DNA of 43,091 nucleotides from Bacteroidota bacterium. Its GTDB lineage: Bacteria > Bacteroidota > Bacteroidia > Chitinophagales > BACL12. Position 1 is the first letter of the stretch. Each line of letters starts with the position of its first letter. A program made the translations under genes and the position numbers. Shown piece by piece: positions 18,470-27,035 of this stretch. Below the pieces are notes generated by a model that saw nothing but the letters and a program-made list of their open reading frames with translations, had not been told where the DNA came from and made no database searches. The stretch covers positions 1-43,091 of the forward strand of contig WGOA01000005.1 in NCBI GenBank assembly GCA_016124275.1, read 5' to 3'.

Positions 18470-19276
18470 TTACTCCAACGCCTTAAAGTCTTTTTTGGAG
18501 AATTTTCCCTGCGCATTGGGACTGCCGGCGGTGGCGAAATAAAGCAATTCACCACTGAGGCTTTCAACAATAGACTTCTCTATGACATAGCCCCCGGGAA
18601 TCTTGTACCCGTGAACCATAGCATAGGCTACGCCGGGTTGAGGGGCCTGAAGCAGCGCCTCAAATTCCTTGCTGCTAACCCAATCCACTTTGCCGCTGTA
18701 CACTGCTGGCAATTCAGAGGATTCCATATCAACAAATTCCCTTGATAAAACCAGGGTTGATTCCTTCAAGCGGTCGCGTCTGGCTTCCAGCCAGGATTCC
18801 AAATCCTCTGCCTCGCCGGCATCTTTTGCCAGTTCGAAGCGCAGCTTCTCTTGCAGCAACCGCGCGCCGTGAATCATGGTGAGCCGGGCATCCTGAGTGG
18901 ACTCCAGATCGAGCGGTACCCCGGTGATGTTGTTGCGGTAACGGCCAGTGCGCGCATAATGCGCAAGGGTCAGTACGTGCTTGTACTCGCGCACGTCAGC
19001 ATCAATGCCCTCACCTTTGACCAGCATGAGGAACAAGTTGTTGCCATCTTCGCGAAGCAAGGGCACTTCAGAAGTTTCAATAAACTGGTACTCACTCAAT
19101 ACCCAGTAAGTGGCCATGGTTTCCTGGATCAGGGTATTGTAATCCTCACCAAACTCTTCGTCCAGCACCACATAGACGGGTTTTTTGAGCTTTTCCTGCA
19201 AAGGAAGGCTCGCTGTTTGGGCTGAAATCCAGGAGATGGGCAAAGACAGGAGGAAAAGAAGAGCGTTAATTCTCAT
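18470..19276 (-). CDS. Exported protein of unknown function
   Basis: 268 residues. Residues 1-19 (MRINALLFLLSLPISWISA) are a signal peptide, so the protein should be periplasmic or surface-exposed. The mature part is mixed alpha/beta with a charged helical middle (about 150-190, LQEKLRFELAKDAGEAEDLE). The C-terminus reads YKIPGGYVIEKSIVESLSGELLYFATAG. I do not recognise the family, and see no catalytic motif, Cys pair, lipobox or sorting tail. It stands alone: fmt converges on it, and a 276-bp gap separates it from corA. That gap holds a promoter-like TACCTTTA (19387-19380) and a leader hairpin. Confidence 0.75.
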   Translation of the reverse strand: MRINALLFLLSLPISWISAQTASLPLQEKLKKPVYVVLDEEFGEDYNTLIQETMATYWVLSEYQFIETSEVPLLREDGNNLFLMLVKGEGIDADVREYKHVLTLAHYARTGRYRNNITGVPLDLESTQDARLTMIHGARLLQEKLRFELAKDAGEAEDLESWLEARRDRLKESTLVLSREFVDMESSELPAVYSGKVDWVSSKEFEALLQAPQPGVAYAMVHGYKIPGGYVIEKSIVESLSGELLYFATAGSPNAQGKFSKKDFKALE

Positions 19277-19350
19277 GTAGCGTAGAGGTGTGCGTTGTAA
19301 GCGGTCTATTCTTCAGGCAAAATTCAGGCCAGCAGCCCGTCCAGGCGCAC

Positions 19351-19387
19351 CATCGCAGCAAAAAACGTGCGATGCTACCTAAAGGTA
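19351..19387 (-). promoter_or_regulatory. Promoter-like element and leader hairpin of the 18470-19276 gene
   Basis: In the 276-bp gap 19277-19552, the minus strand has TACCTTTA (19387-19380, one mismatch to TAnnTTTG). Just downstream is a perfect 7-bp hairpin, CATCGCA / TGCGATG (19351-19374), with a 10-nt loop containing a run of six identical bases. The hairpin would be at the very start of a ~95-nt leader. The rest of the gap contains an imperfect stem-loop (19492-19523) and nothing else I recognise. Confidence 0.4.
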
Positions 19388-19552
19388 AGGAGCTGCTGCG
19401 AAAGCACCAAGCAATAACCAGCTGATTTTTAACGCATTATGAAACACAAAAACATGATAAAATTTTCTCAGGCCAGTCAGCGATTTTGGGTGCCAGGCCG
19501 GGAATAACGCTGCATTCCCTGGCGCAATGCCCCGAGGCTAAACTTGCGTCTG

Positions 19553-20506
19553 TTAAAACCAGCGCCTGGCCCTGAACACAAAGAACAGCAAAAGCGAAAT
19601 AAGGCCGGAAAGCAGCAATACCATAAAAAAAGCCCCAGGGCGCTCAGCAAACGGCAAACGGACGTTCATGCCATAAAGGCTGGCAATGAGCGTGGGGATC
19701 ATGAGAATGACCGTAATGGAGGTCAATCGCCGCATAACCAGGTTCAGGTTATTCGAAATAATGGAAGCAAAGGCATCCATGGTGCCGTTCAGGATGTTGG
19801 CGTACACATTGGACATTTCCACAGCCTGACTGTTGTCAATGATAATATCATCCAATATGTCATAGTCTTCATCGTGCTCGCTGAACTGCAACAGATTGCC
19901 CCGCTTGATCTTCATCATAAGCAATTCATTTGCGCGCAGATTCGTGGCAAAATAGACCAGTGATTTCTGTATGTTTAAAAGGCGCGAAAGCTCCTGGTTG
20001 CGGCTTGAATTGTACAGCTCTTTCTCAATGAGGTAACGGCGTTTGTTGATCTCGTTGAGGTAGTGCAGAAAATACGCGGTGTTTTTTTCGAGGATACGCA
20101 GCACAAAACGATGGCGCTCGTTGGGCTGCAGGTTTTTAATAACATTGTGCACAAACCACTCCAGCACGGGATTTTGGGCCGAAGAAAGCGTCACAATCAG
20201 GGTATCCGTTAAAATGATACCGACCGGAATGGTCACGTAATCCGCTTCCGTATCCGTCATTTTAACATCAAAGTTCTCTATAGGCGTATTGATGACAATC
20301 AGTTTTACGCCGTCATCTTCCTCATAACGCGACCGTTCGTTGATGTCAATGGAGTCACCGAGAAAGTCAAAAGGCACGTTTATCGCCTCTGCAAGCTGGT
20401 TTAACTGGTCCGGTTCGAAGGGGGGATACGCGTTGATCCAGCAATCTTCCTGGGGCCCGTCGATCTCCACGATCCGATTGTCTATTCTTCGGTAATACTT
20501 GATCAT
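19553..20506 (-). CDS. corA: CorA-family divalent cation transporter
   Basis: A 317-residue inner-membrane channel protein of the CorA family for Mg2+ and related ions; it functions as a pentamer. The N-terminal ~240 residues form the cytosolic funnel domain (including VKLIVINTPIENFDV, ITDTLIVTLSS and the long stalk helix around RRLTSITVILMIPTLIAS). TM1 ends with the diagnostic YGMN (about 276-279), followed by a short periplasmic loop and TM2 (AFFMVLLLSGLISLLLFFVF) with the basic tail RARRWF. The loop after GMN reads VRLPFAERPGA rather than the classic MPE, so ion selectivity cannot be assumed. It is 42 bases downstream of dapF and probably co-transcribed. Confidence 0.92.
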   Translation of the reverse strand: MIKYYRRIDNRIVEIDGPQEDCWINAYPPFEPDQLNQLAEAINVPFDFLGDSIDINERSRYEEDDGVKLIVINTPIENFDVKMTDTEADYVTIPVGIILTDTLIVTLSSAQNPVLEWFVHNVIKNLQPNERHRFVLRILEKNTAYFLHYLNEINKRRYLIEKELYNSSRNQELSRLLNIQKSLVYFATNLRANELLMMKIKRGNLLQFSEHDEDYDILDDIIIDNSQAVEMSNVYANILNGTMDAFASIISNNLNLVMRRLTSITVILMIPTLIASLYGMNVRLPFAERPGAFFMVLLLSGLISLLLFFVFRARRWF

Positions 20507-20548
20507 GGTTCGTGCGAGGGTTTCTGTCGGAGGTAGAATGGGAATCGG

Positions 20549-21412
20549 CTAGACCTGGCCAAACCAGGTTCCCTGAAAAACGGGAACTGCCGGACCAGTC
20601 AACCGGATGGAGTGAAATTCAGCAGCCTGTCGGGTAAAATGGACCTCCAACAAACCGCCGGGCGCGTTCAAAACGATGGTCTGCTCACCTGAAGTGCCCT
20701 TCAAGAGGCTGTACGCCAAAGCTACGGCGGTAGCCCCAGTCCCGCAGGCAAGGGTCTCCTGCTCCACCCCGCGCTCATAGGTGCGCATGCGCAAAGGGTC
20801 TGCCGCGCTGCCGGATCCAGGACCGGCAAAATTGACATTGATGCCCAGTGCCTTGAACGGCTCAGCATAGCGAATGGCGCGGCCCGATGCCACGACATCC
20901 AGCCCGGATGTATCGGGCTGAAAACTGACATAATGTGGCGAACCTGTGTCCAGCACCCAGGCCATTCCCCCTGCTGAATCGGGCAATTCCTGCCATTTTT
21001 TCACGGGGTGCATGGCCAAAGCAATGCGGTGGTCCGGTAAAAACTCCGCGTCATGCAGGCCGTCTGAAGCCCAAAAAAGCGTCCGTGAACCCGCTGCCGT
21101 TTTGATCAGCTTCAGGCTGCCGGCAAAATGAACCGCGCATCGGCCGCCGTTGCCGCACAGCGATCCTTCGCGGCCGTCGGCATTAAAATAAAGCATGGCA
21201 AAATCGGGGGTCGAAGGGATTTCCGCCTCCGTTTGCAACACCGCTGATGAAGGGTTGCGCAGCAGAATTAACCCATCTGCGCCAATGCCGAAATGGCGGT
21301 CGCAAAGCAATTGGACCAATTTTTGATCAGCCTCCGGGAACTTCTCCCGGCGATCATCCAGCAGGATAAAATCGTTTCCGGCACCGTGGTACTTGGTAAA
21401 ATCAAACGGCAT
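20549..21412 (-). CDS. dapF: Diaminopimelate epimerase
   Basis: A 287-residue PLP-independent racemase that converts LL- to meso-diaminopimelate for lysine and peptidoglycan synthesis. The two catalytic cysteines are Cys86 in NADGREGSLCGNGGRC and Cys223 in ETLACGTGATAVALAY. Other conserved parts are FTKYHGAGNDFILLDD, RHFGIGADGLILL, DTGSPHYV and the RTYERGVEQET strand. Length is standard. The start is the ATG at 21412-21410. A promoter-like TACTTTAG (one mismatch) lies at 21525-21518. corA follows after 42 bases. Confidence 0.96.
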   Translation of the reverse strand: MPFDFTKYHGAGNDFILLDDRREKFPEADQKLVQLLCDRHFGIGADGLILLRNPSSAVLQTEAEIPSTPDFAMLYFNADGREGSLCGNGGRCAVHFAGSLKLIKTAAGSRTLFWASDGLHDAEFLPDHRIALAMHPVKKWQELPDSAGGMAWVLDTGSPHYVSFQPDTSGLDVVASGRAIRYAEPFKALGINVNFAGPGSGSAADPLRMRTYERGVEQETLACGTGATAVALAYSLLKGTSGEQTIVLNAPGGLLEVHFTRQAAEFHSIRLTGPAVPVFQGTWFGQV

Positions 21413-21517
21413 GGGGACGGGAAAATACGGGGAAGAAAAAACTGAACCAGCCAGGGATGCCGGACCTCGGGAACAAGAACATGCCCTCGGGCGTTAAATA
21501 CTGTTAAAGACGTCGGT

Positions 21518-21525
21518 CTAAAGTA
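21518..21525 (-). promoter_or_regulatory. Possible -7 element for dapF-corA
   Basis: The minus strand reads TACTTTAG, one mismatch from TAnnTTTG, 106 bases before the dapF ATG, in the 200-bp divergent gap shared with the HtrA gene. Confidence 0.3.
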
Positions 21526-21613
21526 CAACTTAAAAGTAATTTGCCGTTGTTGCCTTAGCATGCATCCGCGGCATATGACAAATCCCTCTTTGAAAAACAA
21601 CACTGAACGACCT

Positions 21614-23077
21614 ATGAATTGGAAAACCCTAATCACGATGACCTTGGTCGGGCTGATCAGCGCCACCGCGGCTGTAGGTCTTTACAGCTGGCTGCAACCT
21701 GAACCGACTGTTGTTCAAGCGGCTTCTTACCCCCCCACCCGATTAGCCGGGTACGATGCCCCAATCCTGGCAAGTCCAGGCCAACCCATTGATTTTACGG
21801 CTGCTGCTGCGCTGTCCACACCGGCTGTTGTGCACGTAAAAACAACCTATAAAGTTTCATCATCTTCAAACAGCCGCAACCTGGACTTCTTTTTCCGCGA
21901 CTTCTTTGGTCAGGAACAAATGCCCTACCAGCAGCAGCAGCAACCTCGACAAGCGTCAGGCTCCGGGGTCATTGTTTCGTCTGACGGCTACATTGTGACC
22001 AACAACCATGTGGTCGATAACGCAGAAGAAATTGAAGTAATTTTATACGATAAAAAAACACTTAAAGCAAAGCTGATCGGCACCGATCCCTCTACCGATC
22101 TAGCGCTGTTGAAAGTTGAAACCCAGGCCCTTCCCCACATGCCTTTTGGCAATTCAGATTCGGTGCGCATCGGCGAATGGGTGCTCGCCGTGGGCAACCC
22201 CTTCGAACTGGAAAACACCGTGACGGCGGGCATTGTCAGCGCTAAAGGGCGCAACATCAACATCCTCAGCCGCGGCCAAAACCAGCCGGCCATTGAATCG
22301 TTTATTCAAACGGATGCAGCTGTGAACCCCGGCAATTCCGGCGGAGCCTTGGTCAATACGCGCGGTGAGTTGATTGGCATCAATACCGCCATTGCCACGC
22401 CAACTGGCACGTTTGCCGGCTACTCGTTTGCTGTACCGGTCAATATCGTGCGCAAGGTTATTGTTGACCTGATGGATTACGGTATTGTGCAGCGCGCGTA
22501 CCTCGGGGTGCTGATTGACGTCAACAAAGATGATCTGGGCGGTGTGTACATTTCCGAAATCATTCCCGGTACGGCCTCTGCAGAATCGGAATTGCGCGTG
22601 GGCGATGTCATTACCAAGATCAACAACTTCAAGGTGACCAGTTTCCCGCAATTGCAGGAGCAGGTGAGCAAATACCAACCTGGCGACCAGGTAAGCGTTG
22701 ACTTCCTCCGCGAAGGCAAAGAGCGCAGAACCACCCTGACGCTGAAGAATGCCGACAAAAGCACTTCTTTGTTGAGCAAGCCCGAGGTCAGCAGCAGCTC
22801 CACACTCGGGGTAACGCTGCAAGCGCTGGAGAAAAGTGAGCTGGAACGGTTCAAGATTGAACGCGGCGTCAAAGTGGCCAAAATTGGCCAGGGCTTGCTG
22901 GCGCAGCGCACGCGGATCGCAGACGGTTTTATCATTACCGGGGTCAACGATCAACCGGTCTCCAACCCGCAAGACGTGGAATCGCAAATCAAGAACAGCA
23001 AGGGTACGGCTACTATTGAGGGTTTTTACCCCAACTACCCGTACAAGATTTACAACTACAGTTTGTTGCTGGATTGA
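21614..23077 (+). CDS. HtrA/DegP-type periplasmic serine protease
   Basis: About 487 residues from the ATG at 21614 (MNWKTLITMTLVGLISATAAVG), which gives a normal signal or anchor. In-frame ATGs at 21560 and 21575 would add 13-18 polar residues. It is a trypsin-fold quality-control protease or chaperone. The catalytic triad, numbered from 21614, is His132 (IVTNNHVVD), Asp162 (TDPSTDLALLKV) and Ser242 (VNPGNSGGALV). A Gln-rich surface loop (MPYQQQQQPRQ) precedes the protease core. PDZ1 begins around YLGVLIDVNKDD and includes VYISEIIPGTASAESELRVGDVI; a second, more divergent PDZ includes IADGFIITGVNDQPVSN. Bacteroidota encode one or two such proteins. It is monocistronic, with an intrinsic terminator at 23097-23137. 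Confidence 0.93.
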   Translation: MNWKTLITMTLVGLISATAAVGLYSWLQPEPTVVQAASYPPTRLAGYDAPILASPGQPIDFTAAAALSTPAVVHVKTTYKVSSSSNSRNLDFFFRDFFGQEQMPYQQQQQPRQASGSGVIVSSDGYIVTNNHVVDNAEEIEVILYDKKTLKAKLIGTDPSTDLALLKVETQALPHMPFGNSDSVRIGEWVLAVGNPFELENTVTAGIVSAKGRNINILSRGQNQPAIESFIQTDAAVNPGNSGGALVNTRGELIGINTAIATPTGTFAGYSFAVPVNIVRKVIVDLMDYGIVQRAYLGVLIDVNKDDLGGVYISEIIPGTASAESELRVGDVITKINNFKVTSFPQLQEQVSKYQPGDQVSVDFLREGKERRTTLTLKNADKSTSLLSKPEVSSSSTLGVTLQALEKSELERFKIERGVKVAKIGQGLLAQRTRIADGFIITGVNDQPVSNPQDVESQIKNSKGTATIEGFYPNYPYKIYNYSLLLD

Positions 23078-23096
23078 GCAAAACCTGATTGGCATA

Positions 23097-23137
23097 CAAG
23101 AGCCCGAATGCTTGCGCGTTCGGGCTCTTGTGTTTTT
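23097..23137 (+). terminator. Intrinsic terminator of the HtrA gene
   Basis: A perfect 12-bp stem, CAAGAGCCCGAA / TTCGGGCTCTTG, with a 10-nt loop is followed by TGTTTTT. It starts 20 bases after the stop codon at 23077. Confidence 0.88.
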
Positions 23138-23201
23138 AGCCGTTTTCGGCGGCAATCGTGAGGGACGACCGCCAAGGCTTGCCGCTGCTGGTGCTTTGTG
23201 A

Positions 23202-24191
23202 TCAGCTGGGCAGGTACAAACTCTCTTTGACCACCTTAATGACCTTGCCCGGGTCAGGCAGGTAGGCAGCAACCAGGTTTGGGGCGTAGTGCATGGAGGT
23301 ATCTGCACCGTTGACCCGGCGCACAGGGGCGTCCAGGTAGTCAAAAGCTTCGCGCTGGATGCGGTAGGCAATTTCGGCAGAGATGCCGCCGTATGGCCAG
23401 GATTCATCAATGACCACGACCCGGTTGGTCTTGCGCACGGAGCGCAGGATGGTCTGGATATCCAGCGGGCGGATGGTGCGCAAATCAATCACTTCAGCAG
23501 AAATGCCGTCTTTGGCCAATTCTTCAGCGGCGGCCAATGCCACCTTCATCATTTTGTTGAACGACACCAAGGTAACGTCACTCCCTTCGCGCTTAATGTC
23601 GGCCAAGCCGATCGGAATCAGGTACTCTTCTTCCGGAACGATTCCCGGATCGCCGTACATGACTTCGGATTCCATGAACACCACCGGGTCGTTGTCCCGG
23701 ATGGCCGACTTCAACAAGCCTTTGGCGTCGTAAGGGTTGGACGGCGAAATCACTTTGAGGCCGGGCACGTTGGCGTACCAATTCTCAAATGTCTGCGAGT
23801 GCTGCGCACCCAACTGACCCGCGGAACCCGATGGCCCGCGAAACACGATCGGGTTGCCAAAGGCTCCCCCTGACATGGCCAGCATTTTAGCCGAAGCATT
23901 CACCACCTGATCAATGGCCAGCAAGGCAAAGTTCCAGGTCATGAATTCCACAATCGGCCGCACGCCGTTCATGGCCATTCCCACGCCAATGCCGGCAAAA
24001 CCGAGCTCGGCAATGGGCGTATCAATAATGCGTTTCGGTCCGAATTCGTCCAACATACCCTGGCTCACCTTGTAGGCGCCATTGTATTCGGCCACTTCTT
24101 CGCCCATTAACAGCACGCTGGGGTCGCGGCGCATCTCTTCGGACATGGCTTCGCGAAGGGCATCGCGGTAACGGATTTCTCGGTTGCTCAT
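23202..24191 (-). CDS. pdhB: Pyruvate dehydrogenase E1 component, beta subunit
   Basis: About 329 residues from the ATG at 24191 (MSNREIRYRDALREAMSEEMRRD). An in-frame extension to 24218 overlaps the promoter and is unlikely. It is the beta subunit of the alpha2beta2 E1, which binds thiamine diphosphate with the alpha subunit and decarboxylates pyruvate for the lipoate-dependent complex. Conserved segments: VLLMGEEVAEYNGAYKVSQGM, RIIDTPIAELGFAGIGVGMAMNG, RPIVEFMTWNFALLAIDQ, FRGPSGSAGQLGAQHSQ, VISPSNPYDAKGLL and, in the transketolase C-domain, VIDLRTIRPLD and VVVIDESWPYGG. A branched-chain E1 beta is less likely. Neither the alpha subunit nor E2 is adjacent. Confidence 0.92.
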   Translation of the reverse strand: MSNREIRYRDALREAMSEEMRRDPSVLLMGEEVAEYNGAYKVSQGMLDEFGPKRIIDTPIAELGFAGIGVGMAMNGVRPIVEFMTWNFALLAIDQVVNASAKMLAMSGGAFGNPIVFRGPSGSAGQLGAQHSQTFENWYANVPGLKVISPSNPYDAKGLLKSAIRDNDPVVFMESEVMYGDPGIVPEEEYLIPIGLADIKREGSDVTLVSFNKMMKVALAAAEELAKDGISAEVIDLRTIRPLDIQTILRSVRKTNRVVVIDESWPYGGISAEIAYRIQREAFDYLDAPVRRVNGADTSMHYAPNLVAAYLPDPGKVIKVVKESLYLPS

Positions 24192-24215
24192 AAAGGGAAA
24201 ACTAAAATTACGGCG

Positions 24216-24223
24216 CAAAAGTA
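24216..24223 (-). promoter_or_regulatory. -7 element of pdhB
   Basis: The minus strand reads TACTTTTG, an exact TAnnTTTG, 25 bases before the ATG at 24191. Its position overlaps codons of the longer possible start and therefore supports 24191. Confidence 0.55.
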
Positions 24224-24284
24224 CGGCGCAAAAACTGGTCTTTCTGGCCTGTTTGCCATCGGGCGAAGGGGTTTGGGTGGATGA

Positions 24285-26975
24285 TCAGGGTTGATGCAAC
24301 AATTTCAGCACCTGGCGCTGGTTGCCCGTTTCGGCCACAGCCAGGTACACCCCAGCGGGAATGCCTGCGCCCGGCTCCCAGACCAGGCGCTGCGGACCCG
24401 CGGCGTGAACACCGGAAAACAACCGGGTCAACACCCGGCCCCTCAAGTCGTAAATGCTGACCTGGGCAGCCCCGGGATAATCCCAATGCAAGTCCAGCTG
24501 CACCGTCTGTCGGAAAGGATTGGGCGTAGCGGTCCAGCGGAATGCCGAAGGCTGAACCACCGGCAAGCCCACTGCGCTGATGCCCCGGGTCAGCCACAAC
24601 CCACCGGAAACGCTGCCGGCCCAGATCGTTTCGCCCGTTGGATCGTTCGGGTCAATCAACAAAGCGCGGGTTCGGCCGCCCACGTTGTTGGGTCCCCGCT
24701 CCTGCCAGTCCAAATCATTAGACAGGGCCAATGAATCGAGTGTTGCGGTGAACATGCCCCTTCCATGGGTAGCAGCCAGAATGGTCCAGTCGGAGGTCCG
24801 CGCGCGAATCATGTCCGTTCTTACGGTGGGAAACGCACTGCTCAATTGCCAATCCGTATCCGGCCCATTAAGGTTATCCGTGTACCAAACCCCCAGATCT
24901 GTTGCCAGGTAAGCCACCTGGGTATTGCCTGGATGCAACATGACCCAATTGACCGGAAAATCGGGAAGGTTGCCCTCTACATTGGTCCAGGAAGGTGCTG
25001 CGTCCAGGGCGTTTTGGCTTTCCCAGACACTGCGAACCCCATAATTGCCGTAGGTCACCACCACGTGGTTGGCATCCGCCGGATCTACAGCAATGCTCGT
25101 TGCGGTAAGCGATCCCAGCGGGCTGGCATCGGGAATGTTGTTGTTGGGGTCTGTGGGCAAACCCGGATCCAACAAAGAGCTTTGGTGGGCATTTTCCAGC
25201 CGCAGAATTTCCGCATTGGAGGTGTTGCGGCCCACAAAGACAATGTTGGGTGGAACGGTAGAAATGCCCAAAGCAGTGATTGTACCCAGGTTTTTGCTGC
25301 CCTGCACCCAGTCTTCAGGCTTAGCCATGGCGGCATTGGCTAGGCGTTGCACACCCCGGCCGCTGGCCTGGTAGAGCAGGCCCGGATCGTTCGGATCCAT
25401 CTCAATGGGGTTGATGAACTGCAAGTTGTTGTCGCCCACCAGCGGATTGTCCAAGGTATCGGGCAGCTCAAAACCGCCCTGCTTGAAGCGGTAAATCGGT
25501 TGGAACTGCTTGGAGGTGTAAAAGCGATCGCCGTTTTGGTGATCAAAGCGGCAATAGGAGCCATCAGCCCCGGAAACTGGCTTGAACGAACTCAGCCCTT
25601 CGCCCAGCGACACCTGGCTGCCATTGTCCTGTGTGCCTCCCAGCAAGCGAAAATCACCGGCTGCAGGAGCCAGATCCGCCGCGTAATACTGCGTGGTGTT
25701 GTAGCCCAGGTTGCGCTCGTAAATGACCGGGTTGTCGGCGGTAAAATTGTCGCAGCGGTAAATGCCTCCGTCGTTGGTAAAGTAAACCGTGTCGGAATTG
25801 GCGAAGAAAACACCGTGCTGATCCACGTGCATGTAGCGGGTCAACAGGCTGTCGGGTCGCCCGCTGGTCAGGCGCTTCCAGCTGTCGCCGCCATCGCGGC
25901 TGCGCCAGATGTCCAGGCCACCTGCCACCAGCACATTTTCATCGTTGGGGTCGACAGCCAGGATCAGGTCGTACCAACCCTGGCGGGCCGCAAACAAGCG
26001 ATTTCCACCGGGATTTTCCACCTCCGTCCAGGTCAGCCCTTTGTCGTCCGTGCGGTACACCCCTTCAATCAGGTAATCGGTGGCCAGGGGCACGGCATAG
26101 GCCACATTGGCGTTCGAAGGCGCCGTGGCCACTTCCACCCGCCAAATGCCGCTGCCGGGAAAGCCGTTGGTTTGCTTGCTCCACGTGCCGGGATCGCCGC
26201 TGTCGCTGTAGTACAGGCCGTCGGTTTCAAAAATGCCAATGCCCGCAAAAAGTCCGCCGTCTGCGGTTAACTCCAGGTCGCAAATGGAATTGCGCACGGA
26301 GCCGTTTCCAGCGCCGAGCACTTGTTGCCAGGTGGCGCCGCCGTCAGTGCTGCGCTGCACCCCGCCGGTACGCGTAGCCACGTAGATATCAGCCGTTTCG
26401 GGATGCACCAAAATATCCTGGCAATACCAGAAAGTTGAGGTGTCGGTGGAAGGGAGTTGTTGCCAATCTGCTCCGGCGTTGGTGGTCTTCCACACTCCCG
26501 CTCCGCGCACCGCATCCGCATTAAACCACCCTTCACCAGTACAAAAATAATATACTTGAGAATTAGTTGGATCGGCCACGATCTGGGTCACCGCCAGCGA
26601 GGCTAAACGGTCATCAACAGGCTGCCAGGTATAGGCCAGCTCGGCACTGCTGCGGCGCAAGTTGCGCTCGGGCAACAGACCCCGGTCGCGCAGCGATCGC
26701 CAGGCCTTCCACAGCCGTTCTGAGGGCAGGGTACCCGTAGCCGGGTCGGTGCGCCGATCCGCGGCCCATTGCATGAACTCAGGGGCCTGGGGCGGCACTC
26801 CTGGCTGGGGTTGCGGGTGAGGTTGGCGTTGGGCGGCAGACCCCGCCGGAGATCCGGCAGCGGTTTCGGTGCTCAACGCAGCGTCAGCCGAAGGCTTTGC
26901 TGCAGGAATGACCCGATACAGCCCATAGCTGCTCAGGGCCATAAAGAGGGCGAAAAACAGGTATTGGTAGCGCAT
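24285..26975 (-). CDS. Large secreted sortilin-like/BNR beta-propeller protein with T9SS tail
   Basis: An 896-residue protein. The N-terminal hydrophobic stretch (FFALFMALSSYGLYRVI) is a signal peptide or anchor, followed by a Pro/Gln/Ala-rich linker (about 30-75). The body is a VPS10/sortilin- or exo-sialidase-like beta-propeller with Asp-box/BNR repeats: GVWKTTNAGADWQQL, VQRSTDGGATWQQV, GVYRTDDKGLTWTEV, IWRSRDGGDSWKRL, VYFTNDGGIYRC and further degenerate ones, ending with GPNNVGGRTRALLIDP near 800. The final ~85 residues (TATPNPFRQTVQLDL... SIYDLRGRVLTRL... GIPAGVYLAV) are a T9SS type A sorting domain. I see no glycosidase catalytic set, so a binding or scaffold role is as likely as hydrolysis. 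It is probably monocistronic; no clear promoter is seen in 26976-27035. Confidence 0.88.
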   Translation of the reverse strand: MRYQYLFFALFMALSSYGLYRVIPAAKPSADAALSTETAAGSPAGSAAQRQPHPQPQPGVPPQAPEFMQWAADRRTDPATGTLPSERLWKAWRSLRDRGLLPERNLRRSSAELAYTWQPVDDRLASLAVTQIVADPTNSQVYYFCTGEGWFNADAVRGAGVWKTTNAGADWQQLPSTDTSTFWYCQDILVHPETADIYVATRTGGVQRSTDGGATWQQVLGAGNGSVRNSICDLELTADGGLFAGIGIFETDGLYYSDSGDPGTWSKQTNGFPGSGIWRVEVATAPSNANVAYAVPLATDYLIEGVYRTDDKGLTWTEVENPGGNRLFAARQGWYDLILAVDPNDENVLVAGGLDIWRSRDGGDSWKRLTSGRPDSLLTRYMHVDQHGVFFANSDTVYFTNDGGIYRCDNFTADNPVIYERNLGYNTTQYYAADLAPAAGDFRLLGGTQDNGSQVSLGEGLSSFKPVSGADGSYCRFDHQNGDRFYTSKQFQPIYRFKQGGFELPDTLDNPLVGDNNLQFINPIEMDPNDPGLLYQASGRGVQRLANAAMAKPEDWVQGSKNLGTITALGISTVPPNIVFVGRNTSNAEILRLENAHQSSLLDPGLPTDPNNNIPDASPLGSLTATSIAVDPADANHVVVTYGNYGVRSVWESQNALDAAPSWTNVEGNLPDFPVNWVMLHPGNTQVAYLATDLGVWYTDNLNGPDTDWQLSSAFPTVRTDMIRARTSDWTILAATHGRGMFTATLDSLALSNDLDWQERGPNNVGGRTRALLIDPNDPTGETIWAGSVSGGLWLTRGISAVGLPVVQPSAFRWTATPNPFRQTVQLDLHWDYPGAAQVSIYDLRGRVLTRLFSGVHAAGPQRLVWEPGAGIPAGVYLAVAETGNQRQVLKLLHQP

Positions 26976-27035
26976 TTAGCCTCCTAAAATACCTTAAACG
27001 CCTTAAAATTCGGGATAGCGCAGCAAGAGAAACAG

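Noticed and set aside
19492-19523. Imperfect stem-loop after corA as a terminator
   Set aside because: It has a 3-base bulge, and the minus-strand sequence after it lacks a U tract.
21560-21613. Longer HtrA N-terminus from ATG 21560
   Set aside because: It places 18 polar residues before an otherwise normal signal sequence; kept only as an alternative.
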